Below, one piece after another: positions 41,588-52,244 of a DNA stretch of 60,084 nucleotides (within the stretch, counting starts at the first letter, position 1; each line of letters begins with the position of its first letter). The stretch covers positions 1-60,084 of the forward strand of contig JWZX01003344.1 in the NCBI GenBank assembly GCA_001275005.1, written 5' to 3'. The translations under genes were made by a program, and so were the position numbers. The DNA is from Chrysochromulina tobinii. Its lineage: Eukaryota > Haptophyta > Prymnesiales > Chrysochromulinaceae. The notes beneath the pieces were generated by a model. That model was not told the origin of the DNA and made no database searches. It saw nothing but the letters and a program-made list of their open reading frames with translations.

Positions 41588-42147
41588 GCGTCGCCTTTTG
41601 TGATGTGCTCCGCGTGTCGGGGGCACTGTGAATTCTGGAGCTGTTGCTTTTAGAGGATAGAGCGACGGCGCATTGTGGTATAGTCTTAGCCCGCTCAGCC
41701 CAGGGTGCGTTGAGACGTGTGATCTGAATCCGAGCGTGTCACTTTCACCTCCGACCCACCCTCATCCCTCAACCTACGCGCGATCCATCGCCGTTACTAC
41801 CAATCTTACTTGTTACTACGGCAGACCCAGACCCGGCAGAGAGGCAGTTGTATAGCCGTACTCGACGTACACAGACCGCCAGTTAACACCCGCGCAGGCA
41901 CACTCACACTGGAGCGACCCGACCCCCGCGCGACCGCAAAAGCGCATCGGAGGACGACGAGCCGTGACACACGCGCAGCCCCGCCAAATAATGTATCGTG
42001 CGTAGTTCCTTTCCACACGACAGTAAAGCCAGCCTATGGCGGCTTTTTAACGCATACGTCTGCAACTGCTATTATGAACACGCTCCGTTGTTTGCTGTTT
42101 GGCACCCGCCCGTGACGGCGCCTCCGTAATGTGAACACGCTGCATCG
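41588..42147 (+). other. Intergenic region upstream of YEATS gene
   Basis: The 560 bp contain the 3' end of the small gene and the YEATS promoter. TGTGAACAC at 42130-42138 lies 10 bp before the YEATS start. No coding sequence is supported. Confidence 0.5.
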
Positions 42148-42889
42148 ATGGCCACTGGCGAGTCGAGCGACGCGCTCAGCAAGCCCTTCGTGATCGGCTC
42201 GATTGCGACGTGGCTCGGCAAGAAGGCCGAGGAGTCGCGCTCGCACGAGTGGACCATCTACCTGCGAGCGGCGAACCCGGAGGAGGACCTGTCTCTAATA
42301 GTCCGGAAAGTTGTCTTCGTGCTGCACCCAACGCTGCAGCCACCGACTCGGAGTGAGCGCTCCCAATCTCGCGCATTTTCCAATGCCCGAACGCCCGGCG
42401 CCCCCGACACGCTTACCGCGCGCGCGCGCTCGATTTGCTCCTCGCCTTTTCGCAGCGATCGAGACAGCGCCATTTGAGGTGACCGATCAGGGCTGGGGCG
42501 AGTTCGAGGTGACGTTGCAGGTCTACTTCCACGACTCGCGCGACAAGCCCATCGAGCTCTCGCACATGCTCAAGCTATACCCGCCCGGCGAGCAGGTCAA
42601 CATTGCCGGCAAGCCCGTCGTCGCCGAGCGGTACGACGAGTTTGTGTTCAACAGCCCGTCGGAGGGGCTGCGCCAACGGCTGCTTACGGAGGCTCCGCCA
42701 TCGATCAAGGGCTGGAAGCACTCGGCGAACGGCAAGTGGTTCACCGACTTCGAGGCGGACGCGCCAGTCGAGTCGCAGTCGCTCCAGCAGATCTATCAGG
42801 TCATCACCTCCGAGCTGCAGACGGCGTCCAAGCGGCGGAGACTGCTCGAGGACGAGCTCAAGCAGCTTCAAGGCCAGAATGGTCTGTGA
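42148..42889 (+). CDS. YEATS-domain protein (GAS41/YEATS4/TAF14-like)
   Basis: Two exons, 42148-42352 and 42456-42889, with a GT-AG intron of 103 nt in phase 1, give 212 residues. The YEATS domain covers most of the first 150: GSIATWLGKKA, HEWTIYLRAANPEEDLSLIVRKVVFVLHPT, then across the splice [28 protein letters not shown]. The GWGEF motif contributes the aromatic acyl-lysine pocket in this family. The C-terminus is a Gln/Lys/Leu coiled coil, as in GAS41. Such proteins read acetylated or crotonylated histone H3 in NuA4/TIP60, SWR1/SRCAP or TFIID-type complexes. The coiled-coil tail and the size favour the GAS41/YEATS4 branch. Nuclear location is inferred. Confidence 0.9.
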
Positions 42890-43256
42890 TCGAGGCCTGA
42901 GCATATGATCTCTGTGAGAAAGTGATAGTAGGGGCGCTGTGCCTGTGAGCGGTTTACGATGAATTTACAATCACAACAGTGCTGTGTCGCCCCCTCGCCG
43001 CCCGCGCTGCGGAGGTGTGACCGCACGATTGAGGGTGACCGGTGTGCTGGGTAGTGGGTTTAAGGTGGATTTTGTCTAATGTCATAGAATCGTTTTGCGC
43101 CGTAGTATCCGGCGTATCCCGGTCGCGCGGGTCGCGCGGTCCCCACGCCCGGACGTTCGCGGAAGCCAAGCATTAATAAACCCATAACGTCGTGTCGCGT
43201 GGCTCATTACACGGCGTCGTCTGTGTGTCGTAGACCCCTGCGTGCCATACGATGTG
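42890..43256. other. Convergent intergenic region
   Basis: The 367 bp between the YEATS stop and the RING-CH membrane protein stop show no convincing frame or repeat. Confidence 0.5.
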
Positions 43257-44402
43257 TCACTCGTTCGCATCTAGGAGGCGCTCGCCACAGCGCGTGAGCA
43301 GCCGGCGGCACTGCTGTCGCGTCTCGCTCTCGAGCACGCGCCCAAAATGGAGGATCCCAAAGAAGAGGATGGGGCGCAGGATGATCGGCGAGCCTTCGGC
43401 GGCGGCGAACGAGAGTAGAAGCGCGCCCGCCCAGCGCTGCTCCTCAAAAGGCAATCCCCTATGCTGCACCCACGCCGCACGCACCGACGTAGCCACGCCC
43501 AGTGCCCCGGGGCATGCAAGGCCTACTAGAAGTCGATCGCACCAAGGGCGCCACCAGCGTCCGAATTCGCGGTGCGGGTGCAGCCGTAGGATCCGGTACA
43601 GCGGGCGGTGCGGCTCAAAGGGCAGCAGCGCACCGAGGACTACGAGCAGCAGCAGCGCCGTCATGGTCACCGCCCGCACGACGCGCTCGCTCTGCAGCCA
43701 TGCCGCCAACGGGGCGCGCTCCGTTCGGTAACGAAACCCGCACTGGTCGCACTGGTAAAATGAGCGCGGGTTGGCCGAGGCGGCACGCCACTCATTCAGG
43801 CATGCCGCGTGCACGTAGCGCACCGAGCCTCGGCACCGACACGGCGCGAGCAGCCGACCCGCTTCTTCACCACAGAAGCAAATGCGGCATACACGCTCCT
43901 CCTCAGGAATGAAATCCTCGGCCGGCGCGGCAGTCGCCGGCGGAGGTGGCTGGGTCGGCGCTGTTCGCTGGGCGCCGGCTGCCGCAGCTCGCGCGATGGC
44001 TCGTAGGGCCTCCGCGGCATCGTCGTCTGCCTGTGGCCGCGGGACAGCCTCGCCATCGCCGCCTGTGGTGGGCAAGAAACGCTCCCACGCGGCGGCCACC
44101 TGCTCGCGAGTCGGCAGCACGAGGCGACGCGGCGGGGCCATGCCGTTGGTGGTCGTCGCCGAGGGCAGCACGGCCGCAAGCACGACCACAGGTGCGGCGC
44201 GAAGGATCTCCAGTAGCTCGGCGTCTTCGAGCATGCGGCCCTTGTGCGCGATGTGGAGGCGCACGGCCGCGGCAGGCGCCGCTCCAATATCGACGAGTCG
44301 TTGCTTGAGCGCACGCACATCGGACGAGGCCGAGACGACGATGCTCGAGAGGAGCGTGCTGCGCACGTCCTTGACCTGCAGCGTGAAAGTGCCGTCGTCC
44401 AT
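43257..44402 (-). CDS. Ubiquitin-like/RING-CH membrane protein (MARCH-type E3)
   Basis: From the ATG at 44402 the product has 381 residues. Residues 1 to about 75 form a ubiquitin-like domain (TFTLQVKDV, VRALKQRLVDIG, LHIAHKGRMLED). A Pro/Ala linker follows. At about 185-240 is a C4HC3 RING-CH finger (CRICFCG, CRCRG, HAACLNEW, CDQCGFRY). Two or more hydrophobic segments follow (about 255-280 and 310-365), giving a membrane E3 ubiquitin ligase like MARCH proteins or yeast Ssm4/Doa10 in style. A UBL at the N-terminus is an uncommon addition and may recruit proteasome or p97-type partners. Upstream, GTGTGAACAC lies at 44431-44440, about 30 bp before the start. Confidence 0.85.
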   Translation of the reverse strand: MDDGTFTLQVKDVRSTLLSSIVVSASSDVRALKQRLVDIGAAPAAAVRLHIAHKGRMLEDAELLEILRAAPVVVLAAVLPSATTTNGMAPPRRLVLPTREQVAAAWERFLPTTGGDGEAVPRPQADDDAAEALRAIARAAAAGAQRTAPTQPPPPATAAPAEDFIPEEERVCRICFCGEEAGRLLAPCRCRGSVRYVHAACLNEWRAASANPRSFYQCDQCGFRYRTERAPLAAWLQSERVVRAVTMTALLLLVVLGALLPFEPHRPLYRILRLHPHREFGRWWRPWCDRLLVGLACPGALGVATSVRAAWVQHRGLPFEEQRWAGALLLSFAAAEGSPIILRPILFFGILHFGRVLESETRQQCRRLLTRCGERLLDANE

Positions 44403-44590
44403 GGTTATGAATACAAGTTTCACTTTCTTCGTGTGAACACCGAAACCCCTACCAGGGTGAGAACGATCAACGCGACTGTGATACACTCGCCCGCAGGGGC
44501 AAGCAGGGGGTGGGCACTTCTCTCTATTCAGTTCTCTCTATCGTACGCAATAATCTCGCCGCCACCGAAATACTCCTGGAGTCTGAGACA

Positions 44591-47222
44591 CTACAGTACG
44601 TCGCCGCCAGTCCAATCGCTGCCGTGCGTGAGCAGTGTCGCGCCGTACGGCGTGGACCGCCCGTCGTCGTTGCCGTTGAACGAGTCGTAGTACGTGAAGG
44701 CGACGTCGTCGTCGGTGAGCGCGGGGCCGCCGGGCGGGTTGTCAGCGTTGTTGGTCACTCGGACGACTAGGCTCGTCGACGAGACGGGTGCGGGTAGCCC
44801 TGGACTCGCACACACGAGGCGCTGGGGGCCGCCCCCGCCTTCAGTGGCGAGCGTTGCGGGCACGAGCTCGAGGCCACCGAAGCGGCAGTGAAGCCCCGCC
44901 GCCGTGGGCACATCTGTGTGGCGTCCGTGGCCGAGGTCGCGGAAGCCGACGCCCCAGACGGTGACAGGCGTGCCGCCCTGCCGTGGACCGCCGCGCGGGT
45001 AGATGCGCGACACCGCCACGCCCGCATCTGTGTGGTATGCGAAGCGCACGCCGCTTGAAGTGAGGGCATGCATTTGGCCGTTGATGGTCACCTCGACCGT
45101 CCGCTCGTCATAAGTGCCGCCGAAGGCGTCGTCCACATACGACGAGGCATTCGGCGTTCGCTGCGGTGAATAGCAGCGCACATGTTCACGGTCGACGAGC
45201 GATGCCGGTACCGGCGACTCCCCGCCAAACTTGCAGAAGAGCCCGCCGACGTCGTCAAAGCCGGTGCCGCGCACGCGCACGAGGGTGCCTCCCTGCTCGG
45301 GCCCCCCCGGCGGCTCGAGGCGTGCGACGCTCAGCCCGATTTGGGTATCGTCGAGCTTGTAGTACGTGTAACCGCCGCCGAACTGGCGGGTGGGCAGGTA
45401 GTCCTGGCCGTTGAGGGTGAGCTCGACCTCGACGCGCTGCGAGCTGAGCGGCACCACATTGTCGGCGTGCAGCCAGTGCGCTGGCGAGACACATCGGATG
45501 CTTTGCTCCTCGTCGATGGTCGCGTTGACTTCCTCGTTGAGAGGGCCGAAGCGGCATCGGACGTCCCCGAGGGACGAGAATCGCAGGCCGCGCGCCACAA
45601 GGGACGTGTTGCCCGTGAGCGGCCCACCGGACGGCTCGATCCGGTGGAGCTTCCACACCGTGTCGTCATAGTACCGAAACGGAAGGCCGCCGTCAGTGAA
45701 GTCGAACCCGTTCACCGTCACCTCGACATTGACGTCTCGCCCGTCGAAGGAGCTCTCATACTGCGGCGAGAGCTGCGTGTCGAGCGGTGGCGGCAGCGGC
45801 GGCACGCGGCAGCTGACGGCGCCCCAGCCGGCGCCGCACGTGCGTTGGCCACGGCAGTCCGTGAGCGACGCATTGACGACCTCATGCACCACGTGTTGCC
45901 GCTCGAAGCCCAACACGCCGACGGTACGCGTGTGTGTGAAGCGGCAGAGGACTCCGTGAGCGTCGCCTCCGAGGTCCACGAGCAGCCGTGCGTCGGTCAG
46001 GTACACCGTGAGCACGGTCCCGCCGTGGATCGGGCCGCCGAGCGGGTGCAGCCGCGACGTATTGAACGCGGGCGGCGCGTAGTACGTGTACGGCACGCCG
46101 GAAGACGTGAGCGTACCTGTGGGGAGGAGAGGGCGCCGTAGTGAGCACTTGCATGCAGCTGGCCAGGCTCCAAGGGGAGCCGTATTGAGCACTTGCATGC
46201 AGCTGGCCAGGCTTCAAGGGGAGCCGTATTGAGCACTTGCATGCAGCTGGCCAGGCTCCAAGGGGAGCCGTATTGAGCACTTGCATGCAGCTGGCCAGGC
46301 TCCAAGGGGAGCCGTATTGAGCACTTGCATGCAGCTGGCCAGGCTTCAAGGGGAGCGTACCAACGGTGTCATAGCCGTTGAACGTGAGCTCCAGAGGCAT
46401 GGGGTGCAGCACCGACGCATTGGCGCCCACGCCGCCGGGCCACGTCAGGTCGGTCGGCGCGATGCAGCGTGCGCCGGCCTTGTCGCGACTGTCGCCCATG
46501 GCCCACAGGTATGCATGCACCATGTCGTTCTCGCCGAACTTGCACTTGAGGCCCTGCAGGCGCACGCCCATGGCCGTGCCCGACGAGAGGTCGCGCAGCG
46601 CGTGGCCGCGCACGAGCAACGGCGTCGCGCCCGCAGCCGGCCCACCCGCGGGCGTGATGTGCGAGACGGCGACGTACCGCATGTCGTAGTACGTAAACTG
46701 CAAACCGCTGCCGGTGAAGGTCACGCCGTTCATCGACACCTCGAGCGGCACCGTCACGTGCGTCTCCTCCTGCCCGCGCACGCACGTCGGAGAGGTGCAT
46801 CCGGGTGACGCGCACTCGATCGTGGTCTCATTCGCCAACAGAGCCTGGACCTCGTCCTCACCGAAGCGACACTTGACGTCGCCCAGGTCTTGGAAGGCGA
46901 TGCCCGTCACCGTTACCGCCGTGCCGCCGGTGAACGGCCCGCCGAGCGGAAAGAGCTGCCGTACGTGGCAGGCGGCAATGCTGTGCCCTCCCGTGCTGCC
47001 GTCCAAGTGGTGCTCACCCGTGCTGCCGACAAAGTACGGCCGAGGGATGTCCGGTGGCGGTGTTGCAGGTGGCGCTGTGGGCGGCAGTGATGGTGGCAGT
47101 GCAGGCGGCAGGTCTGGTGGCAGCCTCGGTGGCAAGGAAGGCGAGGTGATGCTTCCGCTGACCGAGGCGACGACGAGCGCGAGGGCGACGGATGAGAGCA
47201 GCTCTTGTCGCCAAGCCGCCAT
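44591..47222 (-). CDS. Secreted IPT/TIG-repeat protein
   Basis: Exons 46361-47222 and 44591-46116, with a 244-nt GT-AG intron in phase 1, give 795 residues. The ATG at 47222 starts a signal peptide (QELLSSVALALVVASVSG); the alternative ATG at 47237 overlaps a GTTCACAGTTCAC element and is less likely. A Pro-rich hinge (about 30-60) follows. The rest is about five to six IPT/TIG immunoglobulin-like units, each with a GGP-TGGT core (PLGGPFTGGTAVTVTG, PAGGPAAGATPL, PLGGPIHGGTVLTV, PSGGPLTGNTSL, PPGGPEQGGTLV, PRGGPRQGGTPV), a CRFG motif and a YTYY-type end. No transmembrane segment is seen at the C-terminus, so a secreted or wall-bound protein is likely. Similar repeats occur in plexins and in algal or bacterial adhesins. 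Role inferred: extracellular binding. Confidence 0.85.
46117..46360 (-). repeat. 44-bp minisatellite intron, 8-bp duplicated junction
   Basis: The single intron of the IPT gene holds about five copies of a 44-bp unit (with GAGCACTTGCATGCAGCTGG) between about 46138 and 46355. The first 8 bases of the intron on the coding strand, GTACGCTC, are exactly the first 8 bases of the following exon (46116-46109). This is the arrangement described for introner insertions. Confidence 0.85.
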
Positions 47223-47230
47223 TGGCGAAT

Positions 47231-47248
47231 AGTTCACAGTTCACTTTT
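47231..47248. promoter_or_regulatory. Double GTTCAC element between divergent genes
   Basis: AGTTCACAGTTCACTTTT lies 9-26 bp upstream of the IPT-protein ATG. A related GTGAACGTTC (47296-47305) lies about 18 bp upstream of the LYR-protein ATG. The spacing and repetition suggest a core-promoter or start-site element shared by many genes in this window. Confidence 0.45.
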
Positions 47249-47322
47249 ACGACCTCCCTCAACTTTCAATAACTTGAATTCATGAACGCACCAGCGTGAA
47301 CGTTCTGGGATTTGTACGTGTA

Positions 47323-47604
47323 ATGTCGTCGCGTCGCGGCGCTCTGGCAGCGAAGTGTGGCGCCAAGCTCGGCCTGCAGCACTTTGTGATGCGGAGCGAA
47401 GGCCGCAAGCTCTACCGCGATGTGTTGCGTGCGCTCAAAGGCGTCGATGCCGACACCGCTGCCGGGGTGAAGCAGGCAGCGCGAGAGCGGTTTGCGGAGC
47501 ACACCGACGAGACCAACTTGGAACGGCTGCGCACGCTTCTAGTGGACGGCCGGCATTCGCTCAACGAGATGAAGCAGTTCATGGTCACCGCCGTTGTGCG
47601 ATGA
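47323..47604 (+). CDS. LYR-motif protein, LYRM2-like
   Basis: From the ATG at 47323 the protein has 93 residues. A basic N-terminus (MSSRRGALAAKCGAKLG) fits a mitochondrial presequence. The LYR-type core is KLYRDVLRAL, followed by ARERFAEHTDETNLERLRTLLVDGRHSLNEMKQF, which has the spacing of LYRM2 and related complex-I LYR proteins. These small three-helix proteins bind acyl-carrier protein and act in assembly of respiratory complexes or Fe-S proteins. The divergent pair with the IPT gene is only about 100 bp apart. Confidence 0.75.
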   Translation: MSSRRGALAAKCGAKLGLQHFVMRSEGRKLYRDVLRALKGVDADTAAGVKQAARERFAEHTDETNLERLRTLLVDGRHSLNEMKQFMVTAVVR

Positions 47605-47920
47605 CGCAGCGTGACTAGGAAGTAGGCACCTAGTGTTCGAGCTATCGATGTAGGATGCAGTATTAGCAGACTGATGATGGTTCCTTAGCATAGAAACAGA
47701 AGCGGGTTCAAGGAAACACGTGTTCGTCCTTGCACACACACGACACCATCACACATGCAACTCGCGTCTGTGCGTATGCGCGCACCGTCGAGCTAACGAG
47801 CACACACATTGCATTGGGATATGATGCACGGCAGCGTGCACAGGCCAAAGCCCAAGCGCCGCTCGCCACGGTGGCGGACGGCGCCGGGCCGCTGCCGCCC
47901 CTGCCATCCTCTTTGCCATC
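47605..47920. other. Convergent intergenic region
   Basis: The 316 bp between the LYR gene stop and the VPS52 stop show CACACACGACACC-type low complexity near 47735 and nothing coding. Confidence 0.5.
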
Positions 47921-50209
47921 CTAGAAGTTGCGCGAGAAGGCGCGGATCTCGCTCATGAGCGTGGGGATCGAGAGCGCAAAGTGCGCAAAGGGCGCTCCTT
48001 GCGGGTAGGCGGTCTTCACGAGGTCGAGGAAGCGTGTATAATAGAGGAGGAGCTGGGTCAGTACCTGCTTGAGAATGTCCTGGCCGAGGTGGAAGTTGGG
48101 GAAGGACTTCATCACCTCGCGGTTGACCGTCTCGATGCCCTGCTTCCACGTGTCGTAAAAGGAGCGGATGAGGTGCTCCATCCCGCCCACGTCGACGCGA
48201 GACCGATCCGCCTGCCCACCCGTGATCAGCAACGGCTCCGTCGTCTTGATGTAGTTGATGAGGGCGCCGTAGTCGACGGCGAGGCACTCCTCGACGAAGA
48301 GAGCCTTGACGCTGTCGAGGAGCTGCTCGAAGCGTGCGGACTCGTCGCCGCGCGCGCCGCGCTCGTTGAACGTGGATGCGATGAGCTCGTAGCTGTTCAC
48401 GAGGAAAGCGGATTGGCTCTTGCGTGTGGCGAGGAGCCCGGCAAGACGCTCCTGCAGAAGCCGCTCGACCTCGACGCGCAGCGCGCGGTGGATCGCCGCC
48501 ATCTGCGGCCCATACTGCGGCGGGTTGAGCTTACGGAGCGACGAGGCGAGCTCGGCGTACCTGATGAGGGAGGCCATCAGAGGTCATCAGAGGCCATCAG
48601 AGGTCATCAGAGGTCATCAGAGGTCATCAGAGGCCATCAGAGGTCATCCGAGGTCATCAGAGTTCATCAGAGGTCATCAGAGGTCGTCAGAGATCATCAG
48701 AGGTCTTCAGAGGTCATCAGCGGGCAGCTCGGCGTACCGGCGCGCGATGTAATGGGGATGGACTTCGGGTGGGGCTTTGGGCGCCACCGTCGCGAGCGAG
48801 GCGACGTGCGCCTCCATGATCTGCTTGAAGCGTGACCATACGAGAGCCTGCCCCTGGTGGAAGAAGTTGGAGAGCAGCGGCAGCTGCGTCGCCGAGAGGG
48901 TCTCAGTCAGGCGAGGCATGAGCTCGAGCACAAGCACGCATGCGATCGCATCCCATGTGGAGATGAGGTAATGCTCCAGGTGCTCCATGCAGTGGAAGAG
49001 GCCCTTGCCGAAGATCTGCTCGAAGGCGTCCGCGTCGCCGAAGAATTCGAGCATGAACGAGTGCTCGCTCCTCGCCATGTCGATCAGCAACATCGAGTAC
49101 GAGCGGAAGACCGCCTCATAGAAAATGCCGCCCTCCCCGCTGCTGCTGCTGCCCGGCACGCCGCCCTGCTGCAACACTGCAGGGATGAGGGGCGGATCGC
49201 GCACCTGCTCCAGGATATTGATCCGCTCGCCGAGCTTGTACGCCTGGTCGCCGCGCGCGGTCGCGGGCTTGGGGCCGCCGGTGCCTAATGCGGATGAGAG
49301 CCCTCCGAAGAAAGACGAGACGGAGGCGGTCGAGAGGGACGGTCCGGCGGCATTCCACTCCTCCGCACCAAGCAGGTCGGACTTGGTGGCGGGCTCGGTG
49401 CGCGCGCGCGAGAGCTCGGCGAGGTATCCCTTCACCTTGACCAGGTAGATGGCGGACATGGTCGTCGTGTACACCTCCTTGACCTCGAGTGCCGTCTCGG
49501 GTGCGTGCTCTAACAGGAAGTGGTACAGCCCCTTGTATTTGAGGAGGACCGACTGCTGCAGGATCTGGATGTTGGTCATCTTCTTGCGCAGCATGCCCAC
49601 GCGCTCCAGCAAGAACTCGCGGATCTTCTGCACCGACTTGGTGCGCAGCTTCTCGAGCTCGGGCGCCATGTCCATGCACGCCGACGTCATCTTGGTCGAC
49701 TCTTGCTTGGAGAAGGTGACCTTCTTGTTGAGCTCGAGGACGTACGCGAGATAGGTTTCGTTGACGTCGGCGTCGCAGATGTTGGAGATCAGGTCGGGCG
49801 TCACCACGATCTGCTGGATGAAGGACGAGAGCTCCGCCTCCGCCGCCTTGCGGTTGCGCAGCTTGACGTTCATTGCGAGCGACTCGTCCTGCAGGTACTT
49901 GATCTGCGCTGAGATGGAGGAGAGGTCGCCCTGGAAGCCGCGCAGCATCGACTCCATCGAGTCGAGCACAGTGTCGCACTGCCGAATTTGCGTGTGCAGG
50001 CCCGCGAGCGACTCGCTCTCGCAGATGTAGTCCTGAATCGAGTCGCGCTCGACGCTGCGCAGGGCGGACTCGACCTCGAGCGCGTACTGGCGCAGGTCGG
50101 TGCCCTTGGAGAGTGCCTCCTGCACCGCTGTGTCCGCGCGGAACTCGTCAATGTCGAACTCGTCTTCGAGGTCCTCCACGTCGAGATCTTTCTCAGTGGA
50201 GCGCGACAT
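47921..50209 (-). CDS. VPS52: VPS52 subunit of the GARP/EARP tethering complex
   Basis: Exons 48738-50209 and 47921-48560, with a 177-nt GT-AG intron in phase 2, give 703 residues. The ATG at 50209 (MSRSTEKDLDVEDLEDEFDID) is preferred over 50269 because a TTCACGTTCACAG element (50243-50255) lies between them. The acidic start leads into the coiled-coil region that assembles with VPS51/53/54, with the family-typical stretches CESESLAGLHTQIRQCDTVL and YLQDESLAMNVKLRNRKAAE. The C-terminal half has FFGDADAFEQIFGK and, after the splice, helical domains with SYELIASTFNER. The protein tethers endosome-derived vesicles to the trans-Golgi. Length matches animal VPS52 (about 720). The splice restores RRYAELASSL. 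Confidence 0.92.
48561..48737 (-). repeat. 10-bp minisatellite intron with 12-bp duplicated junction
   Basis: The VPS52 intron is almost entirely a run of about fifteen 10-bp units (AGGTCATCAG, AGGCCATCAG on the plus strand, about 48571-48720). The first 12 intron bases, GTACGCCGAGCT, occur again exactly at the start of exon 2 (48549-48560). The duplicated block is coding on the exon side and intronic on the donor side. Confidence 0.9.
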
Positions 50210-50374
50210 GTTGTCGCCTAGCACAAAGTTGAAGACCGTGCTTTCACGTTCACAGTTGACTTTTTCCATCGATTTTTTGAAGCTGACTGGAATGACTTAT
50301 TCCTGCCGGTCTTCCGCTAAGGCTCACAACGACGATGTCACTGACAAGGCCCGCTTCTGGACCCCCGGGGATGA

Positions 50375-51217
50375 TCAAGCAAACGGCTGGCCCACCAGCC
50401 GGGCGAATTCGTCGGGCTTCTCTGCATGCACCCAGTGGCCGGCCTCGAGCCACGCCGTCTGCGGCTCGGCGCCCGGGAATAAACGATCGAAGGCCTCGCG
50501 AGCGCCCGCCGCTGTGCAGTAGGGTGACCGGCGGCCGGCGATGAGGCGCGCAGGCAGCGTGGCGGGGGCTGGCGGCAGGTGCGCAGGCCAGCCCGCCAGC
50601 ACGCCCGTCCTGGCGGCCGCGATGAGCCCATGCAAGTTGAGTCGGAATCGTCGCTCCTCGGGTACCAGGTTTTGCAGCAGGAAGGCGCGGATGCCTGCCT
50701 CGGCAACGCCAGCCTCGCGCAACGCGGCGTCCGCGTCGCCGCGGGTTCCGAGGACGGCCTCGGGGAGCGCACCCATCGCCTCCATGATCGTCAAATTTGC
50801 CCTCCAGCCCTCGTGAGCCATGCTGTATTCGATGGGCGCGATGTCGGCGACGATGAGCTGCTCTACCCTTGCTGGATGGGCCAGCGCGGCGGCCATCACC
50901 ACTTTGCCGCCGAGTGAATGGCCGCACAGCACAGCACGCTCGGCCCCGAGGCTGTCGAGCAGCTCGACTATGTCCTCTGCCATCGCTTCAGCGCTCGCGT
51001 CATCATCCCACGGGCTGGCTCCATGATTGCGCAGGTCAGCAAGCACAACCGAACGCGTTGCGTTGAGCTTGCGCGAGAGCGTGTTGAAGTTGGAGCTCGA
51101 GCCAAAGAGGCCGTGCAGCACCACCAGCGGAGCCGCGTCGAGCGAGGGATGCTGCGCTGGGATCACTCGGCGGTGCAGGTGAACGTGGCGCCGAAGGACG
51201 AGGAGTCGTCCCGCCAT
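50375..51217 (-). CDS. Alpha/beta hydrolase, ABHD11-like
   Basis: The ATG at 51217 gives 280 residues. A basic N-terminus (MAGRLLVLRRHVHLHRR) may be a mitochondrial presequence. HGLFGSSSNF is the oxyanion-hole motif, DLRNHGASPW follows, and GHSLGGK carries the nucleophile Ser. ADIAPIEYS lies at the expected place after it. Near the C-terminus GHWVHAEKPDEF supplies the catalytic His. The order and motifs match ABHD11/YbfF-type hydrolases, which in animals and yeast are mitochondrial and linked to lipid or lipoyl metabolism. The exact substrate is unknown. Confidence 0.85.
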   Translation of the reverse strand: MAGRLLVLRRHVHLHRRVIPAQHPSLDAAPLVVLHGLFGSSSNFNTLSRKLNATRSVVLADLRNHGASPWDDDASAEAMAEDIVELLDSLGAERAVLCGHSLGGKVVMAAALAHPARVEQLIVADIAPIEYSMAHEGWRANLTIMEAMGALPEAVLGTRGDADAALREAGVAEAGIRAFLLQNLVPEERRFRLNLHGLIAAARTGVLAGWPAHLPPAPATLPARLIAGRRSPYCTAAGAREAFDRLFPGAEPQTAWLEAGHWVHAEKPDEFARLVGQPFA

Positions 51218-51369
51218 GCGAAAGGGACACAGTGTTTGAGGAGACCTGTGAATGGGCTGTTAATAATCAGAAGCCTACTCGGAATCTTCGTTTCGAAAAA
51301 ATGCACGTCGGAACGATGTGCGCTGACTGAAAGCCTGATTCTGAGCACTTAGACGCGGAGCGCAGCTCG

Positions 51370-52244
51370 GTGCGCGGCCGAAAAGGCCGCAGCGAAGAAC
51401 ACAACGGCCGAGAAGGCCGCAGAGGCAAAGGCAGCCGCCGAGAGAGCCGCAGCTGAGAGGGTCCAACTGTGGTCGCGCTTCGGTGTGAGATGCGGTCTAG
51501 ATGGCAGCCGCTGAGGAGGCGGTGGCCGAGGCCAAGGCGGCGGCCGAGAAGGTGGTTGACGAGGCCTCAGCCGCGGCCAAGAAGGCAGGCGCCAATAAGG
51601 CAGCCGCCGAGAGGCAGCCGCTGAGAAGGCAGCCGCCGTGAAGGCCGTGAAGGCAGCCGCCGTGGCAAAGGCAGCCGCGTTGAAGGCAGCCGCCGAGAAG
51701 GCAGCCGCCGAGAAGAAAGCCGCCGAGATGGCAACAGCCTTGAAGGCCGCGACCGAGGCATAGGCAGCGGCCGAGGCCAAGGCAGCCGCCGAGAAGGCGG
51801 CGGCCGAGAAGGCGTCGGCCGAGAAGGTTGCGGCGGAGAAGGCGGTGGCGGAGAAGGCCGCGGTCGAGAAGGCCGCGGCGCAGAAGGCCGCGGCGGAGAA
51901 GGCCGTGGCGGAGAAGGCGGCAGAGGCCGAGAAGAAGGCGGTTCCCCAACTTCGGTACGCTCGTGGATGCAGACGTGCTTGTGATCAGCCTCAGCTCACT
52001 CTCGTACACGGCTGCGCTCCTGCGTGTGGGTGGCACCGTGGTCGCGCCCAGCTGCATGCACGCTTTCTCGATCTTTGTGCCCTTGGCGCACTGGGAGCTC
52101 GCCGAGGGCTGCCCAGTCTCAAGGGATGAGGCCTTGGTGGAGGGCTTCGCGGACGAATCATTCTCACGTGACCAAGGGCGCAGGCTCAGTCGAACGAGAC
52201 GTGGGGCGGGCAGCTGGCCTCCGCCACTGCCGAGCTTTTGCTGA
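51370..52244 (+). pseudogene. Decayed Ala/Lys/Glu-repeat gene with glycosyltransferase-like tail
   Basis: Across 51370-51950 the plus strand is built of degenerate GCCGAGAAGGCAGCC units encoding AAAEK/AEKAA repeats. No single frame runs through: the frame shifts near 51600 (AAAERQPL versus AAAEKAAA), a TAG at about 51763 replaces what is probably AAG within EAxAAAEA, and a further frame change near 51937 leads into a more normal sequence, FGTLVDADVLVISLSSLSYTAALLRVGG and VPLAHWELA, stopping at 52244. The tail resembles the C-terminal ADxLVxSxSSFSY region of some algal glycosyltransferase-like proteins. The parts could be exons of one gene, but the lesions and lack of convincing introns favour a relic. 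The long minus-strand frame here is a repeat shadow. Confidence 0.5.
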
